DNA from: Pyronema omphalodes
Taxonomy: Eukaryota > Ascomycota > Pezizomycetes > Pezizales > Pyronemataceae
Direction: 5' to 3'
Assembly (NCBI GenBank): GCA_024516155.1
Contig: JAJJXM010000022.1
Location: 620,001 to 684,000, forward strand
Length of the DNA: 64,000 nt
The notes below the pieces were generated by a model, which searched no databases, was not told where the DNA came from, and worked only from the letters and a program-made list of their open reading frames with translations. Position 1 is the first letter of the stretch, and each line of letters begins with the position of its first letter. This document shows, in pieces, positions 11,001-22,687 of the stretch. The position numbers and the translations under genes are program-made.

Positions 11001-12210
11001 ATGAGCCGCGCCGATTTCGTCAATGCCATTGCACCAGAATCCGCCGACTACCACAAGATCCCCCGAGACCAGTTTGGAATCTTGTTTGAGGTCGCCGACC
11101 GCGCGGGTGCTGGCTACCTTACATTGGAAGAGTGGGCTACCTTCGAGTCTCTGCTATCCAAGCCGGATGCGGAGTACCAGATCGTATTCCGCCGCTTCGA
11201 TGTTCAAGGAAAGGGCACCGTCGACTTTGATGACCTTGTGGCCATTACGAAGGCCAACAAATCAGACTCCTCTTTGCCCTTCAACTGGGAAAGCGCATGG
11301 GCAACGCTGTACGCTGGTTCGCCGAAGAGCCGCCACTCCCTCACCTACGAGCAGTTTTCTCAGATGCTGCGGGCGATCCAGGGAGAGAAGGTTCGTCAGG
11401 CCTTCCAGGCTTTCGATCCCAAGGCTACTAGATTCATTGAGGTAGCCGACTTCGAGTGAATTGTCAAGGAGACGGCTGGACACAAGTTGTCCAACCATAT
11501 CCTCGACAACCTCAACACTTTCATTGGTGTTGGGGCGGCAACCAAGATTCCCTATGCCAACGTTTGTGCTTTCCACAACGTTATGAGGGAGATGGACACC
11601 GTGGACGCTGTTGTCAGGAGCGCCACCGCCAAGTCAAAGGATGGCAAGATCACCAGAGCCGAGTTTCTCAACGAGGCTGCGCGCATTACACGCTTCTCTC
11701 ACTTCATCCCCCTCGAAGCCGACATTCTCTTCCACTTCGCCGGAGTGAACAACGAGAGCGACCGCCTTTCTTGGAAGGACTTTAGCCGTGTCCTTGACCC
11801 TCTTTACCGCCAGAGCGCCACCGCTACTCCCAAACCTGCCGCTTCTTCCAACGGTATGCTTGAGCAGACCATCGAGTCGGCCTACAACTTCGGTCCCGGT
11901 GCTATTGCTAGAGCCTTCGGAGCGACGATGGTTTACCCCATCGATCTCGTCACGACAAGAATGCAGAACCAGCGAAGCAACCTCCTTGGAGAGACCTTAT
12001 ACAAGAACAGCATCGACTGATTCCGCAAGGTTCTCAAGAACGAGGGCTTCAAGGGGTTGTACCCAGGACTTAGTCTCCAGCTAATTGGATTTGCGCTTGA
12101 GAAGGCCATTAAGTAGACGGTAAACGATTTCGTCCAGACGAAGTTAATGGGCAAGAATGGGAAGATCATGTTTCCTTTGGTGATGCTTGCCATTATTTAC
12201 CAAGTAAGTT
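11001..12210 (+). pseudogene. Mitochondrial aspartate/glutamate carrier (AGC1/aralar-like) pseudogene, copy 2
   Basis: From the ATG at 11001 the translation runs through the EF-hand half of an aspartate/glutamate carrier (IPRDQFGILFEVADR, FRRFDVQGKGTVDFDDLV, MLRAIQGEKVRQAF, DGKITRAEFLNEAARI) and into the first carrier repeat ([41 protein letters not shown]). In-frame stops lie at 11457 (TGA), 12018 (TGA) and 12114 (TAG). The carrier signature lysine after PIDLV is replaced by threonine. The gene stops after GKIMFPL; the carrier half that survives in copy 1 is absent. An intact-looking intron (donor GTAAGTTTCC near 12204, ACTAACT branch, TCTAG end near 12257) remains. Copies 1 and 2 therefore keep complementary parts. 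An extra in-frame N-terminal exon upstream (around 10903) is possible. Confidence 0.85.
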
Positions 12211-12259
12211 TCCTGACCCCTACAATCACTCATTCTGGAGACTAACTGGATTCTAGTTT

Positions 12260-13170
12260 TGGTCTACTCTAGGCATTTAGAGTTTACTTGTTATTTGTCT
12301 TTTGGAGTTCCCCGCTTCTTGTTTGATTCCACACGGAAATTATAGATATATGTATTTGTATTAAATAAAGATATCCAATATTCTTGAATCACAGTACATT
12401 CTAAAACACCATCTCGCTCCAAGAATCAGAGATATGCTCCACCGACTTCCGATCATCCATCAACTACCCACATCCCCATAAACTTAACAATTTGAAGAAA
12501 TGCATAACCGATCTTTGGTTACCGCTCAATCACTGACATATGCCATACCCCACAAACATCAAAACATGATGATCGAACCTGATTTAAGCAAGGATAGACA
12601 AAGAGTTTCAGGCTTCTTCTATCTTTCGTTACCTCTTGTATCCACTATCACTTATCCATTATACCGAAGTAGATTCACGAATTTGGTTTCCTTTCACAGG
12701 GAGGGAGAATAGGGGAGTGATGGCATTTTCTGAGAGGTTGATGTTTCGCCGAATGCATGTAATGAATCAAAATCTTCTAACACAATATCCCAAAAAAAAA
12801 CGGCGCCAGTCATGAATCATGATTCCACAACTATGATAATGATCCAAAATTGCAACCGTCGACAAGCTTCTCTGGTGGAATGCTATCATGATTGCCCTCC
12901 AAGCAGCTGACTCTGGTATCAACTTTCGTAGCTTTTCTAACTTTCGTAACTGTTATGACTTTCTCAAATTTATCAACTTTTAAAGCTTCCTCTATATTTA
13001 TATAACATAGGCGATACCATTGATGAATGACAATTCTCCAACCCAAGGGTAGTTAATAGTTAACAGTAAATACCTAACCTATCTCACGTTACGGAATTTC
13101 CAAAAACAAGAAGAGAAAGGCCAAACCTCACCGTTGCGCCATTTCGAAAAACGAGAAAAAAAGAACATAT
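12260..13170. other. Gene-free stretch with decayed carrier 3' flank
   Basis: I see no coding signal. About 12670-12715 resembles the 3' flank of carrier copy 1 (near 5730-5780). The rest is unique sequence with no recognised feature. Confidence 0.5.
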
Positions 13171-13252
13171 TCCGATACCGGGAATCGAACCCGGGTCTAG
13201 TCGGCACTTCGGTGATGAAAGCGACCAATGCTAACCCCTACACCATATCGGA
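13171..13252 (-). tRNA. tRNA-Glu (anticodon UUC) with a short intron
   Basis: On the minus strand the acceptor halves TCCGATA and TATCGGA pair. The D-arm contains GTGTAGGGGTTAGCA and the T-arm GGGTTCGATTCCC, so both internal promoter boxes are present. The anticodon stem GGTCG/CGACT (one G-U pair) encloses an 18-nt loop that begins CTTTCA, so the anticodon is TTC. Removing 11 nt (TCACCGAAGTG) directly after the position-37 purine restores a normal 7-nt loop, the canonical place for a nuclear tRNA intron. A glutamate tRNA is the clear call; the intron boundaries are inferred. Confidence 0.9.
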
Positions 13253-13356
13253 TGTTGCTTGATTGCTGTAACTCTTGATTAGATATAGCCTGCTTAATAT
13301 TGGCCGCATATGGCGGTTAGGAGGGTGAAGACACGGACCATGTATTTGACCTGTGT

Positions 13357-13712
13357 TTGTGGCATTTTGGGGTGTTGAATTATGCTCTTTACATCTTCGG
13401 CAAGGTATGTAATGACGGGAACCAAGGGATCTGGAGTGATGACGATTATCACAATAGCAATAATAATAATATAGGTGCTACACCATCATTCGGAGTTCAA
13501 CAAGCAAAGCTAATCATATGGATGACAGAGTTTATTGCGTTGACTTATACTTATCTAATAGAGATCTTCCCCGGCACTATCAGAGCAAAGGGGATTACGA
13601 TGCGGCAGCTATTCGGAAGATTAGCAACCTTCATCAGCATATATTTGTTATCCCCGTTGGCCTAGATACCATTGGATGGAGGTATTATCTTTGGTACTGT
13701 GTTTAAATCACG
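13357..13712 (+). pseudogene. MFS sugar-transporter fragment
   Basis: A fragment of a major-facilitator sugar permease. The string WMTEFIALTYTYLIEIFP, then RAKGITMRQLFGRLATF, corresponds to the loop and helices near the C-terminal third of fungal hexose/lactose-permease-like proteins. The frame ends at 13663 (LSPLA, stop) but the family sequence resumes in another frame as DTIGWRYYLWYCV up to about 13705, so a frameshift broke it. No other transmembrane segments of the family are found around it. It is a decayed C-terminal remnant. It sits just beside tRNA-Glu, a common insertion and rearrangement site. Confidence 0.7.
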
Positions 13713-13719
13713 GTTGAGA

Positions 13720-14425
13720 TCATTTTTATTTACCGTATATTTCCTTGATGGGCATGACATACAGGATCGAGTGGATTCTAAGGTTCTCAAGGAGATGGAG
13801 CCCGGGGGTTGGTACTTAGATGCTGAAAGCGCAAAACTTATTGAAGTATTTCAATCACCAGAGCAGAGATTTTAATCTGTTTCCTTTATTTCTTTAAGAT
13901 GATCTCATCGGGAAATTTACAGTGATTTATGAGCTTGTACAATTTTGATTTAATGGTGATTTCGATGATTTTGAGGTACTGCAAGAAAAGTTCGGTGCGG
14001 CCTATGTTTTATTTGTAGAGTAAGAAGGTCAAGGCATGGAGGCTGTTGGTTGTATCAGTTCCGCTGTATCTTACACCTGTTCTGTGACAGCTGCTATTAT
14101 CAAGGGATGTGTCTGTTGTAGCCGGTGATTTGTTTTCCTTGTTTATTTCCTTCCTATTCCTAGTCAGTTGATATATGTGTATCCAGATATCCAGACACCC
14201 AAACTCACAGCCAATAACCAACCTAATCTCATCGTTTACAAATTAAAAAGAAATAAAAAAACAGAAAACCGGAGTTTCAATCATATACATACCAGTATAA
14301 GAAACCCCACCAATCTTCAACCCAATCCAACTCCACCCAAGGTTTACTATATTTCCCGCAGTCTATGGGATGCCATACTCATACTCATACCCATACCCAT
14401 ACACCACCATATAACTTATCTAATC
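13720..14425. other. Intergenic stretch without recognised gene
   Basis: I see no supportable coding or RNA feature. Composition becomes simple (CCATACCCATAC-type repeats) towards the minisatellite that starts near 14430. Confidence 0.5.
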
Positions 14426-14429
14426 CGCC

Positions 14430-14555
14430 TCCATAGCCACCATAGCCACCATAGCCACCATAGCCACCATAGCCACCATAGCCACCATAGCCACCATAGC
14501 CACCATAGCCACCATAGCCACCATAGCCACCATAGCCACCATAGCCACCATAGCC
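14430..14555. repeat. Minisatellite, 9-bp unit (ATAGCCACC)n
   Basis: About 13-14 near-perfect tandem copies of ATAGCCACC. The unit length keeps frames open on both strands (SHH repeats on plus, GGY repeats on minus), which are artefacts. Confidence 0.95.
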
Positions 14556-14818
14556 TGCAATCCACAAGCCCTTTCTATACTTACCTATACCTATACCCAT
14601 CACTATACCCATCACTTTCTATAACACTTCCTTCCTTTCCTTCCTTTTCTTTCCTTCCATTCCTTTCCTTTCCTCCCTTTCCTCTATACCGTTCATACGC
14701 TCATACCTTCATACCAATCAATCATCGTGGATAAATAAACAAATCCCCCTCAAAGGCCCCGAACGCCTTGAATTGTGTATCGTTAACTGTAAACACAACA
14801 CCCATATCGATAACTAGG

Positions 14819-14935
14819 ATTGGGGATTGGGGATTGGGGATTGGGGATTGGGGATTGGGGATTGGGGATTGGGGATTGGGGATTGGGGATTGGGGATTGG
14901 GGATTGGGGATTGGGGATTGGGGATTGGGGATTAG
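14819..14935 (+). repeat. Minisatellite, 7-bp unit (TGGGGAT)n
   Basis: About 16 perfect copies of a 7-bp unit with four consecutive G on the plus strand. Regular G4 runs spaced by ATT make it a candidate G-quadruplex tract. Confidence 0.95.
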
Positions 14936-15378
14936 AGACTAGAGATACGGTATGTAATAAAAAACATAAATAATTCCTCTTCGATATCAGAATACTATAA
15001 GCAGATATTTTAGTACGCACCTGAAATGGAATAGCGTCTGCGGAAAGTGATTTAGAGGTTTTTAGTCGCCTTTTTTACTATATAAGCAGGTATATTTTAG
15101 TTATTTACCTGATACGGTATAGCGTTATTATTAAAAGCTGTGATGATGTAATTTCAGACTAATTTAAACGTGAACTCCTCTGGCTGTCGGGCGGCAATTC
15201 AAAAGCTTCGGCAATACATGGCGGGATGGTAAAACCGGCAACCGTGGCAACCGGAACAGATTCGATGGGAAACATATAAGACTGCTCTCCTGGCTGCCTG
15301 GGCACAGATCCCATTCGCCTTTCCAATCCCGAACCACTTCGCACCTTTGATACAATTCATGATGCAATTCAGCTGTTA

Positions 15379-15678
15379 ATGGTTGGCCGGATAAAATATA
15401 CGGACACCTGTGACCTTTGCCGCATGCTGCAGATACAGTCGACGAGACGCTATCAGATGAAGTTAAGCAACTGCGGTTTTATTGAGGAGAATCTTGACAC
15501 ACTGTGTGAGGAGATATATAAAGCGGATTTGAATAGGCTCAAGGCAGAAAAACAGTGGAAGGAAGCAGAGAACGTTTTGAAGCCTCCCAAGGAGGATTTT
15601 CCATTACTGAGACTGAGCTTCAGAAACATCACGAGGATATCAAAAAATGACTCGGAAAGAATGAGAACAGGCTGAGGA
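15379..15678 (+). pseudogene. Unidentified coding remnant (charged, helical)
   Basis: An open frame of 98 codons begins MVGRIKYTDTCDLC and continues with a charged, helix-favouring stretch (EEIYKADLNRLKAEKQWKEAE). Its composition looks more protein-like than the surrounding DNA. Further in-frame coding-like sequence (about 15210-15370) is interrupted by stops, so this looks like a decayed gene end. I do not recognise the family. It could also be a chance frame. Confidence 0.25.
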
Positions 15679-15689
15679 GCACTAATCGA

Positions 15690-17722
15690 ATCTTAGAATG
15701 TGAATAAAGTCTTTCTGAATCAACATGAAAGTTAATGCTGCACAATGCGAAAAATAAAAAATAAAAAACAAACATGAAACACAGACACATATGTACATAT
15801 GTACATAAATGGCGGAAGGATTGGCAAAGTGAGAAAGATAAACTGTGATGTAAAAGCTGAAGAAATAATACGAGTGAAGAGACGGAGAGGGAGAAGGGCA
15901 GAAAAGGAGTAGAGGCAATATGGTAGCGTTAAAGACAGAGGCCGGGTGAGAAGTAGAAGAACAGTTCGGTGAGGAGAGATGAGACAGGCGAGTTCAGAGA
16001 GGCCAGTGGAAAAAGAGCAAACAGGGCTCCAAATGTACAGACGAGAAGTAAAACCAGCATAAGGAATAAGGGTGACAACAGGCCCAAGATATCATGTACG
16101 CTCTGGGACGATTCCCAGCGAAATCCTGGGGTAAAAGTTAGAGCCTCCGATATATATCAAAACTGAACCATATGTCATAATATTGAGTTTGGCAAGGCCC
16201 AAGAAATTGAAATCAAACCGAAAAACTGGTGATTGTGTAGAAACCTCTCAATACAGAAGTAGCTGGTCAAGAATTCGAGAGTTATTGTCCTGAAGTTACA
16301 ACCCATGATATATTGTAGAGGTGAAATTACTCGACAAATCCTCCAATCGGCAAGAAAATATCTTCTGCTTGCCCCAATGAACTTTGTGTTCCAGCACATA
16401 TCTGTGAAGGGTCAGGCAGAGGAAACATGTCAGAATATTGCTGTCACAGGATAACATCAACTGCATCACTAGGAAAATTGTTTATCCCAGGCTGCTCTTG
16501 CGGGAATCATAGGCGAGTTTCAGATTCTTAAGATCACATCATATATATAGTCGAAACCCGTCACATTATATGTTCGTGCCTAAAGATGGTGGCGCTAGCC
16601 ACCATCTTTAGGCACGAGTAACCAGTTTATCAACAGTTGGAGTTGTGTACCAACGGTTCGATTTGTAGAGGCAACACAATGGACCGGCCGTAGGCCGGAA
16701 CAGACCACATCCTCTCTTGTATATATATATAAATAAACATAGAAATATATGTAAATACGCCATCCCTTGATGGTTGATATATTATTCACGACCCACGCCA
16801 TGGATTTTTTTAAAAACCTTTACGATACTGCGATGGTAGTAGATATGATGTAGTAGGTATGACATATCATATACGAACTTTCAAAACGAAATCCACATTC
16901 CGTTGCGTTGCGTTGGGGGGGGGGGGGGGGGGTACGTATACGGAACGGTGGTAAACTCCGCTGCATTTTCTGCATTTTCTATCTTTACTACTTGCTCCCC
17001 ACGATATCACCACCATAGCACACTGCCTACCATACCATGACATACCATCTCCAAATACCCCTCCCCTCCCCTGCCCCCCGCGCCCCCAGCTCACCGCCCC
17101 CGCACCCAGCTTACCCGCAACACACCCCGTATCCCAACTTAACGCACCCATATCATATCATATCATATCATATCATACCATAATCACCGACTCAACCCGC
17201 CTTCACAAACATTATTTCCACATCACCACATCACCACATCACCACATCACCACATCCGCAACCCGCACCAAAAACATCTTCCATTATCCATGATCCATTC
17301 ACAACGATTCAAGATTTTTTCCAAAATTCCTGTTATTCAACTAAACTAGGCCTCAGTTGGAAAGTAGAAAAAAAAGATGGGAACACAAAACTGCAAAGAA
17401 AAAAAAACCGAAAAAAACACGAAAACAAAAAAGGAACAGAAAAGAAAAGGAACAGAAAAGAAAAGAAAAGAAGTAAAATAATGGCAAAAGAAGAAGAAGA
17501 AAAAAACAGGGAGAAGGTATAATAAGGAACAACAGAGTGAAATTTTCGTAGAAAAAAAAAAGAAGAAGATATTGCATAACAAACGTTAAAACAGCAACAA
17601 AAAAAACACAACAAAGCCCAACAGAGAAGAAGAAAGAAACAAAAAAAAAACAAAAACCAGATAGCTTCATTAACCGCCGTTCAAAGAGCTCAACCTTACA
17701 AAACAAAACACAGACGGCGTAA
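15690..17722. other. Intergenic stretch downstream of SMC1
   Basis: I see no supportable gene here. The stretch contains a perfect hairpin (16574-16617), an 18-G run (about 16915-16932), a C-rich tract (17045-17110), TATCA repeats (17150-17180), CATCACCA repeats (17215-17255) and a purine-rich AAAAGAA tract (17360-17660), most likely beyond the SMC1 3' UTR. Confidence 0.6.
16574..16617. repeat. Perfect 20-bp inverted repeat with a GCTA loop
   Basis: The left arm TCGTGCCTAAAGATGGTGGC is followed by GCTA and then by its exact reverse complement. No poly-T tract or gene context shows it to be a terminator or RNA gene. It could be a foldback relic of a small mobile element. Confidence 0.85.
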
Positions 17723-20700
17723 TTACTGCTGGTCTACATATTGTTTCAAGTCGAGGCTATTCCGAGGAAAAAATTCATTAGTATTTCTTCCATAATTTCT
17801 GCATTTCAAGACAAATCAAATTGAAGGGGCAAAGAAAACTTACGTCAAACTCTTTGACGAGCATTCAACCTGATCTCTATAAATTCCCACGAGAGCATCT
17901 GACTGCTGAAACAACTTGGCCTTTAGTGAGATGACAATGAACTGGAAACCAGGTCCTGAGTGAGTTCTAATGTAATTAGAAATCTTCTTGACATTAGTAT
18001 TATCCAGCGCCGCATCGACCTCATCCAGCACAAAGAATGGTGATGGTTGGTAAGAGTGAACGGCAAACAATAATGCTAAAGCTGCCATAGTCTTTTCTCC
18101 TCCGGAAAGATGCTCCATGTCTCTGAATCGTTTCAAAGGTGGCATTGCATGGTACTTGATTCCTCCATTGACGGGTTCATTAGGATCTTCTAAATCCAAA
18201 TAAGCGGTACCACCGAGAGGGAAGGCTTCGGATTTGGTAAGGTCTTTGTAAACCACTGAAATCTCCTCGGAAATATGTGCGAAGGCTTTGTTGAATAACT
18301 CGAATCTCTTCTCTCTAATCGCCGCGAAAGCTTCTTTTGCATTCTTTGCCGCTTTTCTGGATTCCTCGAACTCTCTCTCAGTTTCCTGAAGTCTAGATTC
18401 GACACCTTCGAGACGTTCAATAGCTTTCATATTGGGAGCCATTCTCTCCAATTCGCTAGATAAAGTTTTGATCTTTTCCAGCAACTCGTCTTCGACCTTT
18501 TCATCGTCGGTTTCCTGGAGATCTTCGGGAAGCTCGGAAAAGTTAACTTCAATGCCGTAGTCCTGGAGAGCAATCTCGTTGGCCAAAGCATCGTCTTCGT
18601 CGTCTTCGTCTACATCCATAGCATCGGGGTCACGTGTGAGTTGGTCTTCAATTGGTAAGCGGTCGATTGGCTCGGAATCAATAGTTAGGGGAAGCTTGAT
18701 TTCTTCGAGTTTACAGCGGCGGAGAACTGCATAGCGGCCTGCGGCATTACGTTCAATGTCTGATTCCTATTATTCTGTTACTATTACCGCCGAAAAAGAG
18801 AATCGGGCTAAGAAATGGACTTACCAAAGCAGTGATGGTTTTATTAGTTTCCTCCAGGGAACCAAATCGCTTGGCAACATCAATTTTCAATTCCGCAACA
18901 CGTTGAGCCCTACGTTCAAGCTCGGTCCTCTTTGCTTCAAGAGCTTCACGCATCATTTCTAGCTCAGACTGGATGCTATCCATCTCCTCTGAAATTCCCG
19001 CCTTTTGCTGCTCAAGCTCTTCAACCATCATACGATCTCTCTCGGTAAGCTGTTCTAGCTTCGTAATACGCTCCTTGGTATCCTTCAGTCTTCCCTTCTC
19101 GAAAGTTAACTGGGAGTTGAGTTTCGAAATCTGTGTCGTAAACTCCAAACGCTTCTGTTGCGCCTCCTGCTGAAGTGATCCCTGTTGTTTCTCGTAGGTA
19201 CGGATATTGTCGAATCCCAATCTGCTGCAGAACGAGGAGAAGATGTTATCTTCCGCCGACGAAACCACAGCTTCTAGGGATGCAAGCTTTGTCTTTAAAG
19301 CATCAAGAGAGGAGGTAGCTTCACTAAGTTTTGGTTCAAGATCCGCGAGGATTTTCTGGTTGTGAACCACCTCGCGCTGCTTTCCGGTTAAAGTGCGCTC
19401 CAAGTGGCCAAGCTCATCACGATGGTAGGAAAGACGCTGTTCCAATCCAGTGAGTTCACCCTGTAAAGCCTCCTCTTGGGGACCACGGCGGTTCTTGGGC
19501 AAAGCAGCAATCTGGGCAAGCAAGCTATCACGAAGACGCTTAACCTGTTCAACCTCCTGATCCTCCCAACGACGTCCACGAGAATCACCAACACGACCTC
19601 CAGTCATAAGTCCAGACTTGTGGATAACCGTTCCGTCCAAAGTAACAGCCTTAACCTGGTGTCCTTTCTCGAAACAGATGTATTTCGCAACCTGAAGGTC
19701 ATCACAGACAACAGCGTTGCCACAGGCATAAAGCATGGCTCCTTCAACAGAGTTGTCGAATTCGATAGTGTCAATGGCCATACGCATTCCGCGGTGCATA
19801 CCCTTCAAGTTTGAGTTGAGCGGTTTGACTTGGATGTTCTCCAACGGGAGGAAGGTGACGATTCCAAGTTTCTGCTCCTTGAGGTATCCAATACAGTCGG
19901 TAGCGGTCTTTTCCGAGTCGACAACAACGGCATCGAAGTGGCGACCAAGAACAGTAGAAACGGCCTCCGAGTATTTCTTCATCTTTGGCTTACAGAGTTC
20001 CGACACACGTCCCTTGACTCCGGGGAAGATTCGCTTCAAAGAGACGGTGATTTCTTTCACCCGGATTTCGCGCTCGGATTGTCTACGTCCGTCATCGGCT
20101 TCGCTGAGTTTGATAAGACAGTCCCTTAGCTTTCCATTAAGCTCTTCATGCTTCTGTGCATTCCTAACACGTTCAGAGGTGAGGGTATTGTATTCCTTTT
20201 TCTTGGCATCGATTTCCTGAGCGATTTGATGGATGGTTGCTTTCATTTCTTCGCGACGGCTGTTGAGATCTGCAACTTCGGATTCAAGTTTTTGAAGGGT
20301 CCATCTTGCGTTTTCAACCTTTGAACTAAGAGAAGTAACGACTTCCGAGTCCGTTTTAATGTCGCGGGCATAGTTGTCGATATTGATTTGTTCTCCGGCA
20401 ACCCTGGTGCTGACTTGTTCCTTCAGCTTATTATATTCCGCCAAATCCGCTTCCGAGAGAGCAATTCCAGTTTCTTCGAGTGCCTTTTTCTGTTCTGCCT
20501 CAAACTTTGTCTGAGCCTTTCTAATAGCTGCGAGGTCTTTTTCCAAGCTCTTAACAGTAGCTGTCTGAGTATCCTGATCCCTCTTGATTTCCCTAACCCT
20601 GGCGGAGTATTTCTTCAAATGCGAAGCTGCAATGTTGATTTTCTCATCCACCGGCACCAACCCAGTTTCCTTTTCCTGAAGCTCCTTAACTTTCTCTTTA

Positions 20701-22009
20701 ATCTTTCTTTCGTGCTTAGAAACACTTTTAGTCGCTTTTGCCTGCTCTGTCCTAGCGTCTTCAAGCTTCTGTGCATACTTTTCATGCGCCCTTCGAAACT
20801 CGAGTAATTCATGCTGATGTCGTTCAATCTCCTCCTTATTTCTCTCAATCGTTTGTTGAAAATGGAAAAGCTTCCACAAAAGATGCGTAACAATTGCCTC
20901 ATCCCTCTGCTGCATCTTTTGCTGGTACATCTCGGCCTCCTTCTTTTGTTCTTGGTATTGTTTAATCTCAGCATTAATACCTCTCCTTCTGTTGAGGTTG
21001 AAAGTACTGGTATCCGCCGCCTTTTCCTGCTCAATCTGTAGCCTTTCATACTCTGCTTTATATTCCAACGAACCAGAGATTTGTTCAATCAGTCTAGTCA
21101 AATCCATAGGACTCTGGGAGGCAATAGCTTCCACATCTCCTTGAAAAACCAGAAAATTCCTAGCCTTAATCAAGATATTTTGTTGCTCCAAAGCCTTATT
21201 ATAAGCAGCAGCTGTGACGGATTTTTCATTGATCCTGTATTCGGAACTTCCACTGGAAGTAATGGTACGTTTCCATCTATGTTCTACGCCGTCATCGTCG
21301 GTGTAGACAGCCATAACCCAAGCAGTCGTGGGATCATCGCGTTGCGTGGACTCATCGGCGTCTCCAAGAAGCTTTCGGCCTCGGTAGATAAGTTCGGAAA
21401 GGTGTGCGGAACGAAGGTCTTTAGATTTTATACCGAGGACAAAGGAGATCGCGTCCATGCTTTAGAAGGTGTTAGCTAGGACATGACAAAGTGAATGAAA
21501 GCTAAAGCTAGAAGCTAAAGTAATGCGGGGAACGCGAGGGGCGGGGGGAGGGGGGGGGGGGGGGGGGGGGGCAGGAGGCAGAGGGGGAGGGGGGGAGGAG
21601 GTAGCAATAAACCGCACACACCTATTACTCTTTCCAGATCCATTAGGTCCAATAATCGACGTGAAATACGAGTCCCCAAGGTGTATAGTCTGATGACCTT
21701 TATAAGACTTGAAGTCTAAATTATTCCCAACATCAGCACAATTTTCCTCGCAAGATCTTCCATCCCGAGTGATCGCGTAACGGTATTTCCTCAGCACGGT
21801 GAACGGCACGGGTACGGCGACATACTGCATAACTCCAACCTCTCAAGCTTCCTATAATGATTATCTCCATTAGTATTTAAACGAACAAAGGAACAAAGGA
21901 ACCAGTGAACCAAGGAACCAGTGAACCAAGGAATCAAAGAATCAGTGAACCAAGGAATCAAAGAACCAAAGAATCAATAATATTCCCCGCAGCACTTCCA
22001 AGAAACAAA

Positions 22010-22043
<34 letters not shown>

Positions 22044-22112
22044 AGAAAACCAAAAACAGAAAAACCGGAATATCCCAAGACCAAAAAAAAAAAAATCAAA
22101 AACTAACCCCAT
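17723..22112 (-). CDS. SMC1: Cohesin subunit SMC1 (structural maintenance of chromosomes 1)
   Basis: Six exons on the minus strand: 22112-22108, 21851-21826, 21715-21622, 21459-18825, 18766-17844 and 17756-17723, giving 1238 aa, normal for SMC1. The first coding exon is only five bases (ATGGG, donor GTTAGT). The start then reads MGKLERLELCNFKSYKG, the expected SMC1 N-terminus. The Walker A motif GPNGSGKSN is at residues 33-41, followed by MDAISFVLG. Two long coiled coils flank a hinge at about 518-660 (LKRIFPGVKGRVSEL to KSGLMTGG). The ABC signature LSGGEKTMAALALLFA is near 1140 and Walker B with the D-loop (FFVLDEVDAALDNTN) near 1165. With SMC3 and kleisin the protein forms the cohesin ring that holds sister chromatids. 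Introns are 256, 110, 162, 58 and 87 bp; intron 3 carries a run of 22 C on the coding strand. It is divergent from MED11. Confidence 0.95.
21550..21571 (+). repeat. 22-bp poly-G run inside SMC1 intron 3
   Basis: An uninterrupted run of 22 G on the plus strand (C in the SMC1 pre-mRNA), followed by further G-rich sequence to about 21600. It lies inside an intron of an essential gene. Confidence 0.9.
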
Positions 22113-22687
22113 TGTGTCGCGGATACTCAATAGAAATTCCCGTCGTGATTGGACAAAACGCGTTGACTTCGGTGCAAGTTCTCTAACGATGATGCGTGCG
22201 TGAGGAGGGCGATTGACGCGTGTGCCGGGTAATCTTGGCTTGGATTACGAAGACAGAAGATAGAAGGCAGGAGCCAGCGGTGGAGTCAGAGCTATGGTGG
22301 GGGGCTAGGGGCTAGGAACCAGGTGCCGGGGGTTGATGTTGAGGTGCCTGCTGGATGGACGAACAGCGACTGGTGACAAGACAAGACAAGACAAGACAAG
22401 ACAAGACAAGACAAGACAAGAGTGATAAGAGTGACAAGTTATGTACACTGGTGACTGTACAGTACATAAGCCAAGTACATACATACAGGGATAATAGATA
22501 AAACGAAGTTCACGAGCGCAACTAATCAACCCCACTGTCTAGCTCGTAGAACCACCATCATACCACCATCATACATACAACAACCATAAACGCATATCCA
22601 CCAACCCACCAAACCACAGATCTTTATTCCCATCCCATCCCATCCCTATTCCTCTGCTTTCCACCATCACCCCCAGCCAACCCACCA
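22113..22687. promoter_or_regulatory. Shared divergent intergenic region of SMC1 and MED11
   Basis: 575 bp separate the SMC1 and MED11 start codons, so both promoters must lie here. It includes an (ACAAG)n microsatellite (about 22377-22421) and C/A-rich sequence just before MED11. I see no convincing TATA box. Confidence 0.5.
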
